NCBI GenBank assembly: GCA_017537905.1
Contig: JAFYJX010000078.1
Coordinates: 1-27,249, forward strand
Direction of reading: 5' to 3'
Origin: Clostridiales bacterium
Lineage (GTDB): Bacteria > Bacillota_A > Clostridia > Saccharofermentanales > Saccharofermentanaceae
Length of the DNA stretch: 27,249 nucleotides
Program-made: the position numbers and the translations under genes
Part shown: positions 7,756 through 16,806 of the stretch, in pieces
How positions within the stretch are numbered: the stretch's first letter is position 1
Layout of the letters: each line of letters begins with the position of its first letter
The notes under the pieces: model-generated
What the model saw: only the letters and a program-made list of their open reading frames with translations
What the model was told of the DNA's origin: nothing
The model's database searches: none

Positions 7756-9476
7756 CAGTCTTTCTTCTCCTTCTCTTCAGGCTTCTTCTCTTCGGCCTTT
7801 ACCGGAGCTTTCTTGGCTTCCGTTTTCTTTGCCGGAGCAGCCTTCTTCGCTGCGGGCTTTTTGGCGGGAGCTTTCTTCTCCGTTTCCTTCTTGGCAGGAG
7901 CCTTCTTAGCTGCAGGCTTCTTCTCTGCTGCCTTCTTCTCGGCAGGTTTTTCGGCCTTTACCGGAGCTTCCTTTTTCGCTTCCTTGGCAGGAGCGGGTTC
8001 AGGCTTGACTTCGATTCTGGGAATGCCTGTGATCAGGGAGTAGAGGCCGGCATATTCGCCTGCACTCTTCTTCCAGGAATAGTCGCCCTTCATGCCGGCT
8101 TCGATGATCTTATCCCAAACATCAGGGTGATGACGGTAAATGTCAGCCGCATACTTGGTTACGAATAAGAACTCGTGAGCGTTGATGTTGGCAAATGAGA
8201 AGCCGTTGCCTTCGCCTGTATATTCGTTATAAGGAGTAACCGTATCCTTAAGTCCGCCCGTCTCTCTTACGACAGGAACAGTACCATAAGCCATTGAGCA
8301 GAGCTGTGACAGGCCGCAGGGTTCGAAGATACTCGGCATGAGGAAAATGTCAGCTGCAGCATAGATAGTATGAGCAAGGCCGCTGTCGAAATCGATGCAG
8401 GCACACATCTTGCCCTGGTTGCGGTTGGCGATATCTACGAGAGCTCTCTCATAGTAAGGATCGCCCGTACCGAGGATTACGATCTGCATTCCGTCGTAGA
8501 GCATTTCCTCAAGAACATAGAGCAGGAGATCCAATCCCTTCTGGTCAACGAGACGTGAGATCATTGCGCACAAAGGAGCACCGGGGTTAACCTCGAGGTT
8601 AAGCTGTTCCTGCAGTGACTTCTTGCAGGCTGCCTTACCTTCCTTGTAGTTCTTGATCGAATACTTCATCGGGATCTTGTCATCCTTTGAAGGATCGTAC
8701 TCGAGATCGTTCATACCGTTGATGATGCCTGATACCTTGTAAGCATATTTCTGCAGGGTGTAATTGAGACCTTCGCCATAGTAGTCAGTCATGATCTCAT
8801 AAGCATATGTCGGAGATACCGTAGTAACGGAATTACTGAAAACGATACCGGCCTTCATGAAGTTGATGGCCTTATCCTTGATGCAGAAATCCTCTCTTAA
8901 GTAATCGTCAGGGAGATCTAACATCTCTCTTACGACGTCAATGGAATGAACGCCCTGATACTTAAGATTGTGGATCGTATAAACGGTCTGGACATTGGTG
9001 TGGTAGCCGTTCTTCTTGAAGTGGCAATCAAGGAGCATAGGCATCATGCCCGTCTGCCAGTCGTTGCAGTGGAGAACATTAGGTTCGAAGTTCATGAAAT
9101 CGCCCATGAAATCCAGAACCGCTCTCTGATAGAAGCAATAACGCTCGATGTCGAAAACATAATCAACATAGATCTGGTCGAAGTTGAAATAGTATTCGTT
9201 GTCGATGAAGTAGAAGACTACGCCGTTTACTTCAAGTGAGAACAGACCCGCATAGAGCGATCTCCATCCCATATGAACCATCTTCCATCCGAGGAACTGG
9301 AGTTTGTCGCTGTATTTAACCTTGATCTTCTTGTAGAGCGGAATAATAACACGTGCATCAACGCCCTGCTTATTAAGCTCTACAGGCAGGCTGCCTACAA
9401 CGTCAGCGAGTCCTCCGACTTTGACGAACGGACTGCACTCGGACGATGCGAACAATACTTTGATGTTTTTTTCCAT
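7755..9476 (-). CDS. glgA: Glycogen synthase with basic Lys/Ala/Pro C-terminal tail
   Basis: GlgA adds glucose from ADP-glucose to the growing alpha-1,4 glucan (family GT5). The ADP-glucose motif KVGGLADV (19-26) and the C-terminal FEPCGLSQL (385-393) and ETGGLKDTV segments are present, so the core of about 490 residues is complete. It then carries an unusual tail at 491-573 built of PAKK, AAKK and EKK repeats, like the C-terminus of histone H1. A similar tail is found on GlgB in this operon. The gene starts two bases after the glgD stop and overlaps the GH13 start. The tail is in frame and ends at a normal stop, so it is a real extension and not a frameshift product. Confidence 0.95.
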   Translation of the reverse strand: MEKNIKVLFASSECSPFVKVGGLADVVGSLPVELNKQGVDARVIIPLYKKIKVKYSDKLQFLGWKMVHMGWRSLYAGLFSLEVNGVVFYFIDNEYYFNFDQIYVDYVFDIERYCFYQRAVLDFMGDFMNFEPNVLHCNDWQTGMMPMLLDCHFKKNGYHTNVQTVYTIHNLKYQGVHSIDVVREMLDLPDDYLREDFCIKDKAINFMKAGIVFSNSVTTVSPTYAYEIMTDYYGEGLNYTLQKYAYKVSGIINGMNDLEYDPSKDDKIPMKYSIKNYKEGKAACKKSLQEQLNLEVNPGAPLCAMISRLVDQKGLDLLLYVLEEMLYDGMQIVILGTGDPYYERALVDIANRNQGKMCACIDFDSGLAHTIYAAADIFLMPSIFEPCGLSQLCSMAYGTVPVVRETGGLKDTVTPYNEYTGEGNGFSFANINAHEFLFVTKYAADIYRHHPDVWDKIIEAGMKGDYSWKKSAGEYAGLYSLITGIPRIEVKPEPAPAKEAKKEAPVKAEKPAEKKAAEKKPAAKKAPAKKETEKKAPAKKPAAKKAAPAKKTEAKKAPVKAEEKKPEEKEKKD

Positions 9477-9478
9477 AA

Positions 9479-10588
9479 TCAGATACCTGCTCCTTTTCCT
9501 ATTACGATAGGATAGTCGGGATGTCCGACAAGTCTTACGCCGGGTCTTACGAAAGCGTTCTTGTCCAAGATAACGTTCTCGAGATGGCAGTTCTCAGAAA
9601 TGTGAACGTCCTGCATGATAACGCAGTTCTTGATCGTTGTGTTCTTTGCGATCGTAACACTTCTGAATATGACTGAGCTCTCAACCTTACCATAGATGCG
9701 GCAGCCGTCGGATACGATAGAATCGCTCATCTCGGCGTTGTCGAAGTAAAGTGTCGGAGCTTCATCCTTGACTTTAGTATAGATGGGCTTACCGCTCCAG
9801 AACAGGTCATTTCGGACCGAATCTGTAAGAAGTGACATTGAAGCGTTGAAGTAGCTCTGTACGCTGTTGATCCTCAGAACAACGCCGGAATATTCAAAGC
9901 CGTGAACCTTGAACTCATCGAACATCTTAACGATCGAGTGGATTCCGAAGTGGCTCTGGCCGTGTGCCATCTGGCGTGCGAGGATATCGATCAGGAGGTC
10001 TCTTCTAAGGCAGAGGATACCAAGTGAGCACTTGGGAGATGTTGCCTTTGCGGGATTGTAAAGCATGTCTCTTACAAAGCCGTCATCATCGATATCGAGG
10101 ATATAGGAAGGATTGCCGAACTTAGTGCCGTCACGGTTATACATAACGGAAATATCAGCACCTGATTCCTCGTGGGATTTTATAAAAGAATCAAATGTCG
10201 TGTTGAGGATAACGTTAGCGCCTGCAACGATGACATAAGGGGTCCTCGACTGTCTTAAGAAGTCGATAACGCCTGTGAGCTCTTCGTCAGAGCTGATGTT
10301 TGTAGCCTCAGAGTTAACGTAAGGCGGCAGGATATGAAGACCGTCATTCTTTCTGTCCAAAGACCATGCGCCGCCTGTTCCGGTGTGGTCCATCAGTGAC
10401 TTGTACTTGTTGTAAGTAAGAAGTCCGACGTTCTTAACGCCTGAGTTGACCATGTTGGATAACATGAAGTCAATGATTCTGTATCTTCCGCCGAAAGGCA
10501 TAGCGGAAAGCGCGCGAGGATTGGAGAGCTCGCCCAGAGATATCTTTTTGTTGTCGGCCAGGATCAGGCCCATCGCATTATTAAACAT
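9479..10588 (-). CDS. glgD: Glucose-1-phosphate adenylyltransferase, GlgD subunit
   Basis: GlgD is the second, often regulatory subunit of ADP-glucose pyrophosphorylase in Firmicutes. The 369-residue protein starts MFNNAMGLILADNKKISLGE, where the GGxGxRL nucleotide loop of catalytic subunits is missing, and keeps FGGRYRIIDFMLSNMVNSG. The C-terminal half has the hexapeptide-type repeats expected of a left-handed beta helix (VIFRSVTIAKNTTIKNCVI). An AAAGGAG lies 10 bases before the ATG. It is 20 bases after glgC and 2 bases before glgA. GlgD alone is usually weakly active or inactive and raises GlgC activity in the heterotetramer; that is family knowledge and not visible here. Confidence 0.94.
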   Translation of the reverse strand: MFNNAMGLILADNKKISLGELSNPRALSAMPFGGRYRIIDFMLSNMVNSGVKNVGLLTYNKYKSLMDHTGTGGAWSLDRKNDGLHILPPYVNSEATNISSDEELTGVIDFLRQSRTPYVIVAGANVILNTTFDSFIKSHEESGADISVMYNRDGTKFGNPSYILDIDDDGFVRDMLYNPAKATSPKCSLGILCLRRDLLIDILARQMAHGQSHFGIHSIVKMFDEFKVHGFEYSGVVLRINSVQSYFNASMSLLTDSVRNDLFWSGKPIYTKVKDEAPTLYFDNAEMSDSIVSDGCRIYGKVESSVIFRSVTIAKNTTIKNCVIMQDVHISENCHLENVILDKNAFVRPGVRLVGHPDYPIVIGKGAGI

Positions 10589-10608
10589 ATGTCTTAATCT
10601 CCTTTACC

Positions 10609-11868
10609 TCATGCTCTGAATTTTGACTCGATGATCTTGCAATCTTCGGGCACTTCCAGATCAGAATCGATCATGCTGTTAGCAGGTATTACCGCACCTT
10701 CCTTGATCGTCAGGCCGCGCTCGAAAACGCAGATTCCTTCAGAACAGATCTTATGGTTGGTGTAAGGTCCTTCGCCCTCGACGAAGCTTCCTGCCTGAAC
10801 ATTCTTGCCGATCACGGTTCCCTGATCGATAACGCAGCGCTCGATGTGTGCGCCTTCCTTGACGACAACACCCGGCATGAGAACGCAGTCCTTAACGATA
10901 GCGCCCTTTTCCACGATTACGGATTCTGAGAGAACTGAATGCTCTACATCACCGAAGATACGGCATCCGTCTGTAAGAGCCGAATTCTTAACCTTTGCGC
11001 CTGAACCGATGAAGTGTGAAGGCTTAACAGGGTTTCTGGAGAAGATCTTCCAGGATCTGTCAACGAGGTTGATCTCTTCAGGCTTATCGAGGATATCCAT
11101 GTTTGTTTCCCAGAGGGATGAGATCGTTCCAACATCCTTCCAGTAACCTGAGAATCTGTAAGCTACGAGCTTCTTGCCCTGTCCGAGCAGATTCGGAACG
11201 ATGTTCTTGCCGAAGTCGTTATTGGAATTCGGATTAGCTTCGTCTTCGATAAGAGCCTGTCTTAATACGCTCCATGTGAAGATATAAACACCCATTGAAG
11301 CGAGGTTGCTCTTCGGATTGGCGGGCTTTTCCTCGAATTCTTCAATGACGTCATCTTCTTTTGTATTGAGGATACCGAATCTGGGAGCTTCTTCCCACGG
11401 TACCTCATATACTGCGATCGTAGCGTCAGCGTTCTTTTCGATATGGGCCTTGAGCATTGCCGCATAATCCATCTTGTAGATATGGTCACCCGAGAGAATA
11501 ACTACATATTCAGGATCGTTATCGTCAATAAAACTCATATTCTGGTAGATAGCGTTAGCTGTACCCTTGTACCAGTCAGAGCCTGCATTGCTCTGGAAAG
11601 GCGGAAGGATATACGCACCAGCGTTGTTTCTGTCGAGGTCCCAAGGGTGGCCGTTACCGACATAAGTATTAAGAGCCAGCGGTTGATACTGAGTAAGAAC
11701 GCCTACGATCTCTATTCCTGAGTTTACACAGTTAGAGAGCGGGAAATCGATTATCCTGTAACGGCTTCCAAAGGGAACGGCCGGCTTTGCTACTGTCTTG
11801 GTCAGTACACCAAGTCTGCTTCCCTGTCCTCCTGCGAGTATCATCGCAACGACTTCAGTTCTTGCCAT
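10609..11868 (-). CDS. glgC: Glucose-1-phosphate adenylyltransferase, catalytic subunit
   Basis: GlgC makes ADP-glucose from ATP and glucose-1-phosphate, the committed step of glycogen synthesis. The 419-residue protein has the nucleotidyltransferase loop GGQGSRL (13-19), the [19 protein letters not shown] segment, [10 protein letters not shown] (126-135) with the catalytic Asp, and [12 protein letters not shown] left-handed beta-helix domain follows. GGAGGTAG precedes the ATG by 6 bases. The gene sits between glgB and glgD with short gaps. Length and motifs are normal. Confidence 0.96.
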   Translation of the reverse strand: MARTEVVAMILAGGQGSRLGVLTKTVAKPAVPFGSRYRIIDFPLSNCVNSGIEIVGVLTQYQPLALNTYVGNGHPWDLDRNNAGAYILPPFQSNAGSDWYKGTANAIYQNMSFIDDNDPEYVVILSGDHIYKMDYAAMLKAHIEKNADATIAVYEVPWEEAPRFGILNTKEDDVIEEFEEKPANPKSNLASMGVYIFTWSVLRQALIEDEANPNSNNDFGKNIVPNLLGQGKKLVAYRFSGYWKDVGTISSLWETNMDILDKPEEINLVDRSWKIFSRNPVKPSHFIGSGAKVKNSALTDGCRIFGDVEHSVLSESVIVEKGAIVKDCVLMPGVVVKEGAHIERCVIDQGTVIGKNVQAGSFVEGEGPYTNHKICSEGICVFERGLTIKEGAVIPANSMIDSDLEVPEDCKIIESKFRA

Positions 11869-11892
11869 AATGAACTACCTCCGTATATGAGC

Positions 11893-13980
11893 TTATTTTG
11901 TTTTCTTTTTTGTATCAGCCTTCTTGGAAGCTTGTGGCTTTTTGGCTGCGGGCTTCTTTGCAGGCTTTTCTTCTGCTGTCTTTACTGCCTTCTTGGCAAC
12001 TGTTTTCGTTGTCTTCTTAGCAGCGGGCTTAGCAGCAGTCTTCTTTTCGGCAGGCTTTTTAGCAGGCGCCTTGGCGGTCTTCTTTGCCTTCTTCTTTACA
12101 GGATCCTTCACCTTCATGAAGTAGATACCTGCCAAAGGAGGAAGGTTGATCTTGACCTTATAAGGCTTGCCGTTCAAAGGCTCGTCGATTGCTTCAAAGC
12201 AGCCGTTCATATCGGTTGCCGTAGGATATCCGGAACCTCCGTGGCACATATCGTCAGTGTTGAAGACGATCTTGTATGTGCCGAGCTCGTAAACAGGCAT
12301 CTCATAGCCTTCGAGCGGCTGCGGAACCATGTTAAGAGCGACATAGATATCGTTTCTCTTGGGATCCGGACATGATCTCTTGTATACGAAAACATTGTTT
12401 TTGGTGTCGTCTGCAGCGATCCATTCAAAACCTGCCCAGGTGTGGTCATCTTCCCAGAGCTGCGGATTCTCGACATAGAACTTATTGAGTTCGCTGTTGA
12501 AATTCTGGAGCAGACGGTGTGATTCGTAATCGAGCAGGAACCACTCGAGCTGCTCATAGAAACGCCACTCGATGAACTGGCCGAACTCTGCGCCCATGAA
12601 GTTGAGTTTTCCGCCCGGATGGCTGATCTGGTACATCATCATGGTCCTGAGAGAAGCGAACTTTCTCCAGATATCACCGGGCATCTTGTCGATCAGTGAA
12701 TGCTTGCCGTGAACTACTTCATCGTGAGACAGGCTCAGGATATAGTTCTCTGAGAATGCATACATCATCGAGAAGCAGAACTCGTCATGATGCCATGCTC
12801 TGGCATAAGAATCAGTCGAGAAATAATCCAGTGTGTCATGCATCCATCCCATGTTCCACTTATGTGTGAAGCCCAGTCCGCCGTACTCAACGGGATGTGA
12901 TACCTTCGGCCATGCGGTGGACTCTTCTGCGATGAGCATTGCATGAGGATAGTTCTTGCGGATTGTGGAATTCAGTTTCTTGAAGAAATCGATTGCCTCA
13001 AGGTTCTCGTTTCCGCCGAATCTGTTGGGAATATACTGCTGTCTTCCGTAGTCTCTGTAGAGCATTGAAGATACAGCATCGACACGGATACCGTCCAGGT
13101 GATATTCATCGATCCAGTAAACCGCGTTGGATACCAGGAACGATACAACTTCGTTCTTGGAATAATCAAAAACATAAGTGCCCCATTCCCTGTGCTCACC
13201 GATCCTGGGATCTGCATATTCATAACAGGGCGTGCCGTCAAATCTGACGAGGCCTTCCATGTTCTTCGGGAAGTGCGCAGGAACCCAGTCAAGGATAACG
13301 GAGATGCCGTTCTGGTGAAGGACATCTACCATGAACTTGAAATCTGCAGGTGTTCCGAATCTGGAAGTAACCGCATAGTATCCGGTTACCTGGTAGCCCC
13401 AGGAGTCATCGAGCGGATGCTCTAAGATAGGCATGAGCTCTACATGTGTGTAGTGCATCTTCTTGCAGTAGTCAGCCAGATCTATAGCAAGCTCTCTGTA
13501 TGTAAAGAAATTACCGTCCGGATGCCTTCTCCATGAACCAAGATGGATTTCATAGATATTGATCGGCTTAGGTGCCAAAGCATCAGTGCGGTTCTTGCAG
13601 AAATCGTCATCGTTCCAGATATAATCATCAGGATCGTAGATGATAGACGCATTGTTAGGTCTCGTCTCGAAATGTCTGGCAAAGGGATCACCCTTCTCAT
13701 ATATCCTGTTATCAGCGCCGATAACTCTGTACTTATAGCGATCCCACTGTTGTGCATCAGGAACCTTCTGTTCCCAAATGCCCGTCTTCCCGAGCATAAA
13801 CATCTGGCAGTCGTTGGGATCCCAATCGTTGAAATCACCCATAACGCTTACCATGCGTGCATTAGGAGCCCAAACGCGGAATATGAAGCCCTTCCCGTTC
13901 TCATCCTCATAGGGGTGAGCGCCGAGGAACTTATAGCTCATAAAGTTCTCGCCCTTGTTGAATAAATAAGCGGCATCCAT
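11893..13980 (-). CDS. glgB: 1,4-alpha-glucan branching enzyme with basic Lys/Ala/Pro C-terminal tail
   Basis: GlgB makes alpha-1,6 branches in glycogen (GH13). The 695-residue protein has a CBM48-like N-terminal domain (about 20-120), then region I DWVPAHF (231-237), nucleophile D301 in GIRVDAVSSMLY, acid/base E353 in AEESTAW and D420 in LSHDEVVHGK. The C-terminal beta domain ends near 625. From 627 to the stop runs a Lys-rich tail with PAKK, AAKK and TVAKK repeats, like the GlgA tail. I kept the ATG at 13980 (AAGG eight bases before). A second ATG at codon 14, after AAGGGCGAG, is also possible and would match relatives that start near MSYKFLGAHP. It is the first gene of the glycogen operon. 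Confidence 0.95.
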   Translation of the reverse strand: MDAAYLFNKGENFMSYKFLGAHPYEDENGKGFIFRVWAPNARMVSVMGDFNDWDPNDCQMFMLGKTGIWEQKVPDAQQWDRYKYRVIGADNRIYEKGDPFARHFETRPNNASIIYDPDDYIWNDDDFCKNRTDALAPKPINIYEIHLGSWRRHPDGNFFTYRELAIDLADYCKKMHYTHVELMPILEHPLDDSWGYQVTGYYAVTSRFGTPADFKFMVDVLHQNGISVILDWVPAHFPKNMEGLVRFDGTPCYEYADPRIGEHREWGTYVFDYSKNEVVSFLVSNAVYWIDEYHLDGIRVDAVSSMLYRDYGRQQYIPNRFGGNENLEAIDFFKKLNSTIRKNYPHAMLIAEESTAWPKVSHPVEYGGLGFTHKWNMGWMHDTLDYFSTDSYARAWHHDEFCFSMMYAFSENYILSLSHDEVVHGKHSLIDKMPGDIWRKFASLRTMMMYQISHPGGKLNFMGAEFGQFIEWRFYEQLEWFLLDYESHRLLQNFNSELNKFYVENPQLWEDDHTWAGFEWIAADDTKNNVFVYKRSCPDPKRNDIYVALNMVPQPLEGYEMPVYELGTYKIVFNTDDMCHGGSGYPTATDMNGCFEAIDEPLNGKPYKVKINLPPLAGIYFMKVKDPVKKKAKKTAKAPAKKPAEKKTAAKPAAKKTTKTVAKKAVKTAEEKPAKKPAAKKPQASKKADTKKKTK

Positions 13981-14045
13981 TGATGTAGCCTTGCCTCCCT
14001 GTCATGTATTAATGACGTCTCTCGCAAAAAAGCGCGTCAAAAGTA

Positions 14046-14061
14046 AAGGGCTCCGGCCCTT
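14046..14061 (-). promoter_or_regulatory. Hairpin at the 5' end of the glgB leader
   Basis: A perfect stem AAGGGC/GCCCTT with a 4-base loop starts about four bases after the predicted transcription start and is followed by TACTTTT on the minus strand. A second, imperfect hairpin (14014-14038) lies further down the leader. It could protect the mRNA 5' end or act as a weak attenuator. Confidence 0.5.
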
Positions 14062-14071
14062 AATAACAGAT

Positions 14072-14100
14072 ATTATAAACTAAATTAGAGAATTATCCAA
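14072..14100 (-). promoter_or_regulatory. SigA-type promoter of the glycogen operon
   Basis: The minus strand has TTGGAT (14095-14100), a 17-base spacer and TATAAT (14072-14077). The expected start is near 14065, giving a leader of about 85 bases before glgB. The -10 is perfect and spacing is ideal. Confidence 0.78.
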
Positions 14101-14110
14101 CCGAAAATAC

Positions 14111-14128
14111 AAAAAATCGTGTCGATTT
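14111..14128 (-). terminator. Weak terminator candidate after the diguanylate cyclase gene
   Basis: A 6-base, A/T-rich stem (AAATCG/CGATTT, 3-base loop) is followed by a run of T on the minus strand, about 50 bases past the stop at 14178. The stem is weak, so partial read-through into the glycogen operon is possible. Confidence 0.3.
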
Positions 14129-14177
14129 GCCCTCGGTTTTGTGCAAAATTACATAATATTGGATTGTTCCGGACAGC

Positions 14178-16109
14178 TCAGGCCCTCGGATCAGCTCTTC
14201 CCATCTTATGGAGTTTTTTCTCGCTGTACATCTCGTTGTCTGCTTCTTTCAGGCAATGCTCGAAAACGCTGTGCGCGTCGCTCTCTGAAGTCTCATCAGG
14301 GAACTCCACATGGATACCGGAGCTGAAACCCACGGAAAAAGCCTTGTCATCAAGCATCACTTTCTGTGCGATGATCGTTCTGACTTTTTCAATGAACTGC
14401 GACGCCTTTTCCTGAGTATAGTTTTTCGCGATCACTATAAACTCGTCACCGCCGGTTCTCGCGCAGACCTCATTGCCGTTAGTAGCTCTCATGAGCCCGT
14501 ATGCAATAGTCTTAAGGCCATAGTCGCCTTCGTTATGTCCGAAATTGTCGTTAATATATTTCAGGCCGTCCATATCGATAGCTATTAACGCAAGGCCCGA
14601 ACCGGACTCAATGCACTCCTTATAGTATGAGGAGAAGAATTCCTCCAGTCCCCTGCGGTTATAAAGCTCAGTAAGCATATCCCTCTTATAAAGGAATCCG
14701 AGTCTTGCCACAGAAAGCTCAAGGTCTCTCTGGATACGCTTGGTCTCCAGAACGACTCCCAGATTAACGAACCACGACTGTACGGCTTTCTGCTCACGGT
14801 AATCTATATCAGGAGATACGATAAGGTATCCCAGATAGTACTGCAGATGGTGGAGCGCAAATACATAATAAGGCTCAGGATCTTCCAGCATATCGAGCGG
14901 CATGATGTCTTTCTTCCTGAAAGTCTGTGCCGGCACATCAACGCCGTTCCTGTAACCGGATACTACAGTCATCTCTTCATCTTCCTTGCTGAAGTTCTTA
15001 CTTACGATCCTCTGTTTATCCCAGCCCGGTGCAAGACAAAGCAGCATATCTTTGAACCCGGTATCAGTCTTCGCATTATCGCTTATTATCTTGAAGCACT
15101 CATCGAAAGAGCCGCTGTCAGCTACGGATATCATGAGATTGGTCATGGACTGTGTGATGCCTGTGGCGTTATCCAGTCTCTTGGTATAGACAAGCCTGAA
15201 ATCTTCAATATTATCGATTGTCTTCGGAATGCAGCGGCATGACTGGTTTAAGATAAGATCGCCGACAATAAGAACATCCTCCGAATACTTCTCGCCTTCT
15301 GTCAGGCGCAGCATCGTCTTGATCGCCTCATATCCCATATCGTAGAAAGGCTGTCTTGCCGTAGTAACCGTAGGAAATCCGCTTATGGATTCGGCAACGC
15401 CGTCAAATCCCGTAACTATAAGGTCTTCCGGCACTCTTATGCCTCTTTCCTTGCAGGCATTGATAAGGCCGACCGCCGAATAATCGTTGGCGCAGATGAC
15501 AGCTTCGGGAAGCTTACGGTCGTACTTTTCGTATGTCTTGAGGATATAATCAAGAGCATCATTTCCGCAGTCAAACCACAGGTCGCCGTAATATACCTTC
15601 TCTTCTTCAAACGGAATTCCGTGCTTTTCCAAAACGCTCTTAAAAGCGCCCAGACGCTCATAAGTAAAATTCTTATCCTTAGCTCCAGCCAGATGGAATA
15701 TGTCCCTGCATCCGTGACATTCGACCACGTGTTCTACGACTTTAGCAAAGGTCGCCGTATCATCACAACGGACATTAAAACGCTCCTCATCCCAACCTCC
15801 GATATTAATGATCGGCTTATCGTATTCAGACAGGATCTTCTTAAGATGGTCCTTGATTATCTGGCTGAAATAAGTGCTGATCTTAATTACTCCGTCAAAA
15901 TCCTCAAGATCCGGAATATCGAACGAAACGCAGTCACCCTCATCATATTTGGAGAATTCGCCATAGTTTCTGGCACTGTATGAGTCACCGAAGCTCGCGA
16001 AAAAGATAAGCTTAACACCATATTCCCTGGCAGCATCTATCAGGCCCTTCTGCATCATGACGGACATCTGCTCATAAACATGTGATGTAAAGACCGCTAT
16101 CTTCTTCAT
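14178..16109 (-). CDS. Cytoplasmic diguanylate cyclase with LacI-type ligand-binding domain
   Basis: This 643-residue protein probably makes c-di-GMP in response to a small ligand. Residues 1-295 are a periplasmic-binding-protein-like domain of the LacI/GalR sensor type (ICANDYSAVGLINACKERGIRVPEDL, split here as 205-215 and onwards, then VTGFDG). It has no helix-turn-helix and no signal peptide, so it should sit in the cytoplasm. A middle region (about 315-455) looks GAF-like, with YLGYLIVSPD. The GGDEF domain (about 475-630) has RDMLTELYNRRG, IDMDGLKYIND and an intact GGDEF at 553-557. The inhibitory RxxD site is not seen; the matching positions read N544 and E547. GGAGGGG precedes the ATG by 7 bases. 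It lies directly upstream of the glycogen operon. Confidence 0.88.
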   Translation of the reverse strand: MKKIAVFTSHVYEQMSVMMQKGLIDAAREYGVKLIFFASFGDSYSARNYGEFSKYDEGDCVSFDIPDLEDFDGVIKISTYFSQIIKDHLKKILSEYDKPIINIGGWDEERFNVRCDDTATFAKVVEHVVECHGCRDIFHLAGAKDKNFTYERLGAFKSVLEKHGIPFEEEKVYYGDLWFDCGNDALDYILKTYEKYDRKLPEAVICANDYSAVGLINACKERGIRVPEDLIVTGFDGVAESISGFPTVTTARQPFYDMGYEAIKTMLRLTEGEKYSEDVLIVGDLILNQSCRCIPKTIDNIEDFRLVYTKRLDNATGITQSMTNLMISVADSGSFDECFKIISDNAKTDTGFKDMLLCLAPGWDKQRIVSKNFSKEDEEMTVVSGYRNGVDVPAQTFRKKDIMPLDMLEDPEPYYVFALHHLQYYLGYLIVSPDIDYREQKAVQSWFVNLGVVLETKRIQRDLELSVARLGFLYKRDMLTELYNRRGLEEFFSSYYKECIESGSGLALIAIDMDGLKYINDNFGHNEGDYGLKTIAYGLMRATNGNEVCARTGGDEFIVIAKNYTQEKASQFIEKVRTIIAQKVMLDDKAFSVGFSSGIHVEFPDETSESDAHSVFEHCLKEADNEMYSEKKLHKMGRADPRA

Positions 16110-16143
16110 ATAAGCCCCTCCGCGCAGGCATGCTTATGTTTTT

Positions 16144-16149
16144 ATTATA
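16144..16149 (-). promoter_or_regulatory. Possible -10 box of the diguanylate cyclase gene
   Basis: TATAAT on the minus strand about 35 bases before the start codon, without a clear -35 at normal spacing (TTAACC lies 19 bases away). Confidence 0.35.
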
Positions 16150-16226
16150 TTCATCCGTCCTTGGCATTGGTTAACGTAATGTAAATTAAGTTTTAGATTT
16201 TTTCGATAACGATATCTCTTATGTCG

Positions 16227-16235
16227 TGTTATCCT
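16227..16235 (+). promoter_or_regulatory. Possible extended -10 for yfcE
   Basis: TGTTATCCT fits an extended -10 (TGn plus TATCCT) about 30 bases before the yfcE start. No good -35 is seen. Confidence 0.28.
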
Positions 16236-16266
16236 ATTCGCAGTTAATCAGAAAGAGGCATTTTAA

Positions 16267-16800
16267 ATGAAGTTTTTTGTAGCATCAGATATTCACGGCG
16301 ATTCATATTGGGCAAAGCGCGTCATCGACGCATTTACCGAGAGCAAAGCTGACAAGCTCGTATTGCTTGGCGACATTCTCTACCATGGACCGAGAAACGA
16401 CCTTCCTGCTCACTATGAGCCCAAGAAAGTAATCGAGATATTGAATAACTATGCCGATAAGATCATTGCCGTAAGAGGCAACTGCGACACCGAAGTCGAC
16501 CAGATGGTCTTAAAGTTCCCCATCATGGCCGACTACATTTACCTCGTTGACGAAGGCACTACTTTCTTCGTAACGCACGGACATATCTATAACCCGATGA
16601 ATCTTCCCGGAATGCTTCCCGAAGGCGCGGTCTTACTTACAGGTCATACGCATGTTGCAGGAGATATCATGTGGGAATACGATGACGGCCGTAAGGTCCG
16701 CTATCTTAATCCCGGCTCCCCTTCTATTCCGAAGGAAGATACCAAACCTTCTTACATCATCATTGAGAACGGTGCTGCGACTATCATTCCTTTCGACTGA
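16267..16800 (+). CDS. yfcE: YfcE-type metallophosphodiesterase
   Basis: This 177-residue calcineurin-like phosphoesterase belongs to the YfcE/MJ0936 group of small cytoplasmic phosphodiesterases. The metal-binding motifs are complete and in order: SDIHGD (D8, H10), LLGDILYHGPRN (D36), RGNCD (N72), THGH (104-106) and GHTH (126-129). AAAGAGG precedes the ATG by 8 bases. It is the only plus-strand gene in the window, divergent from the diguanylate cyclase gene and convergent with a lipoprotein gene whose stop lies six bases away. E. coli YfcE acts on artificial phosphodiesters and its natural substrate is not settled. A role in cyclic-dinucleotide turnover beside the cyclase is only a possibility. 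Confidence 0.92.
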   Translation: MKFFVASDIHGDSYWAKRVIDAFTESKADKLVLLGDILYHGPRNDLPAHYEPKKVIEILNNYADKIIAVRGNCDTEVDQMVLKFPIMADYIYLVDEGTTFFVTHGHIYNPMNLPGMLPEGAVLLTGHTHVAGDIMWEYDDGRKVRYLNPGSPSIPKEDTKPSYIIIENGAATIIPFD

Positions 16801-16806
16801 TCGGCA

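Noticed and set aside
7728..8168. Leu/Phe-rich plus-strand frames opposite the GlgA tail (and similarly 11887-12375 opposite the GlgB tail), looking like membrane proteins.
   Set aside because: They are the reverse complement of Lys/Ala codons, which gives Phe/Leu/Gly/Ala-rich runs by necessity.
11893..12102. The GlgB and GlgA tails considered as frameshift products or read-through into repeats.
   Set aside because: Both tails stay in one frame with Lys/Ala/Pro bias, end at normal stops, and the following genes start right after; two independent frameshifts giving the same composition is unlikely.
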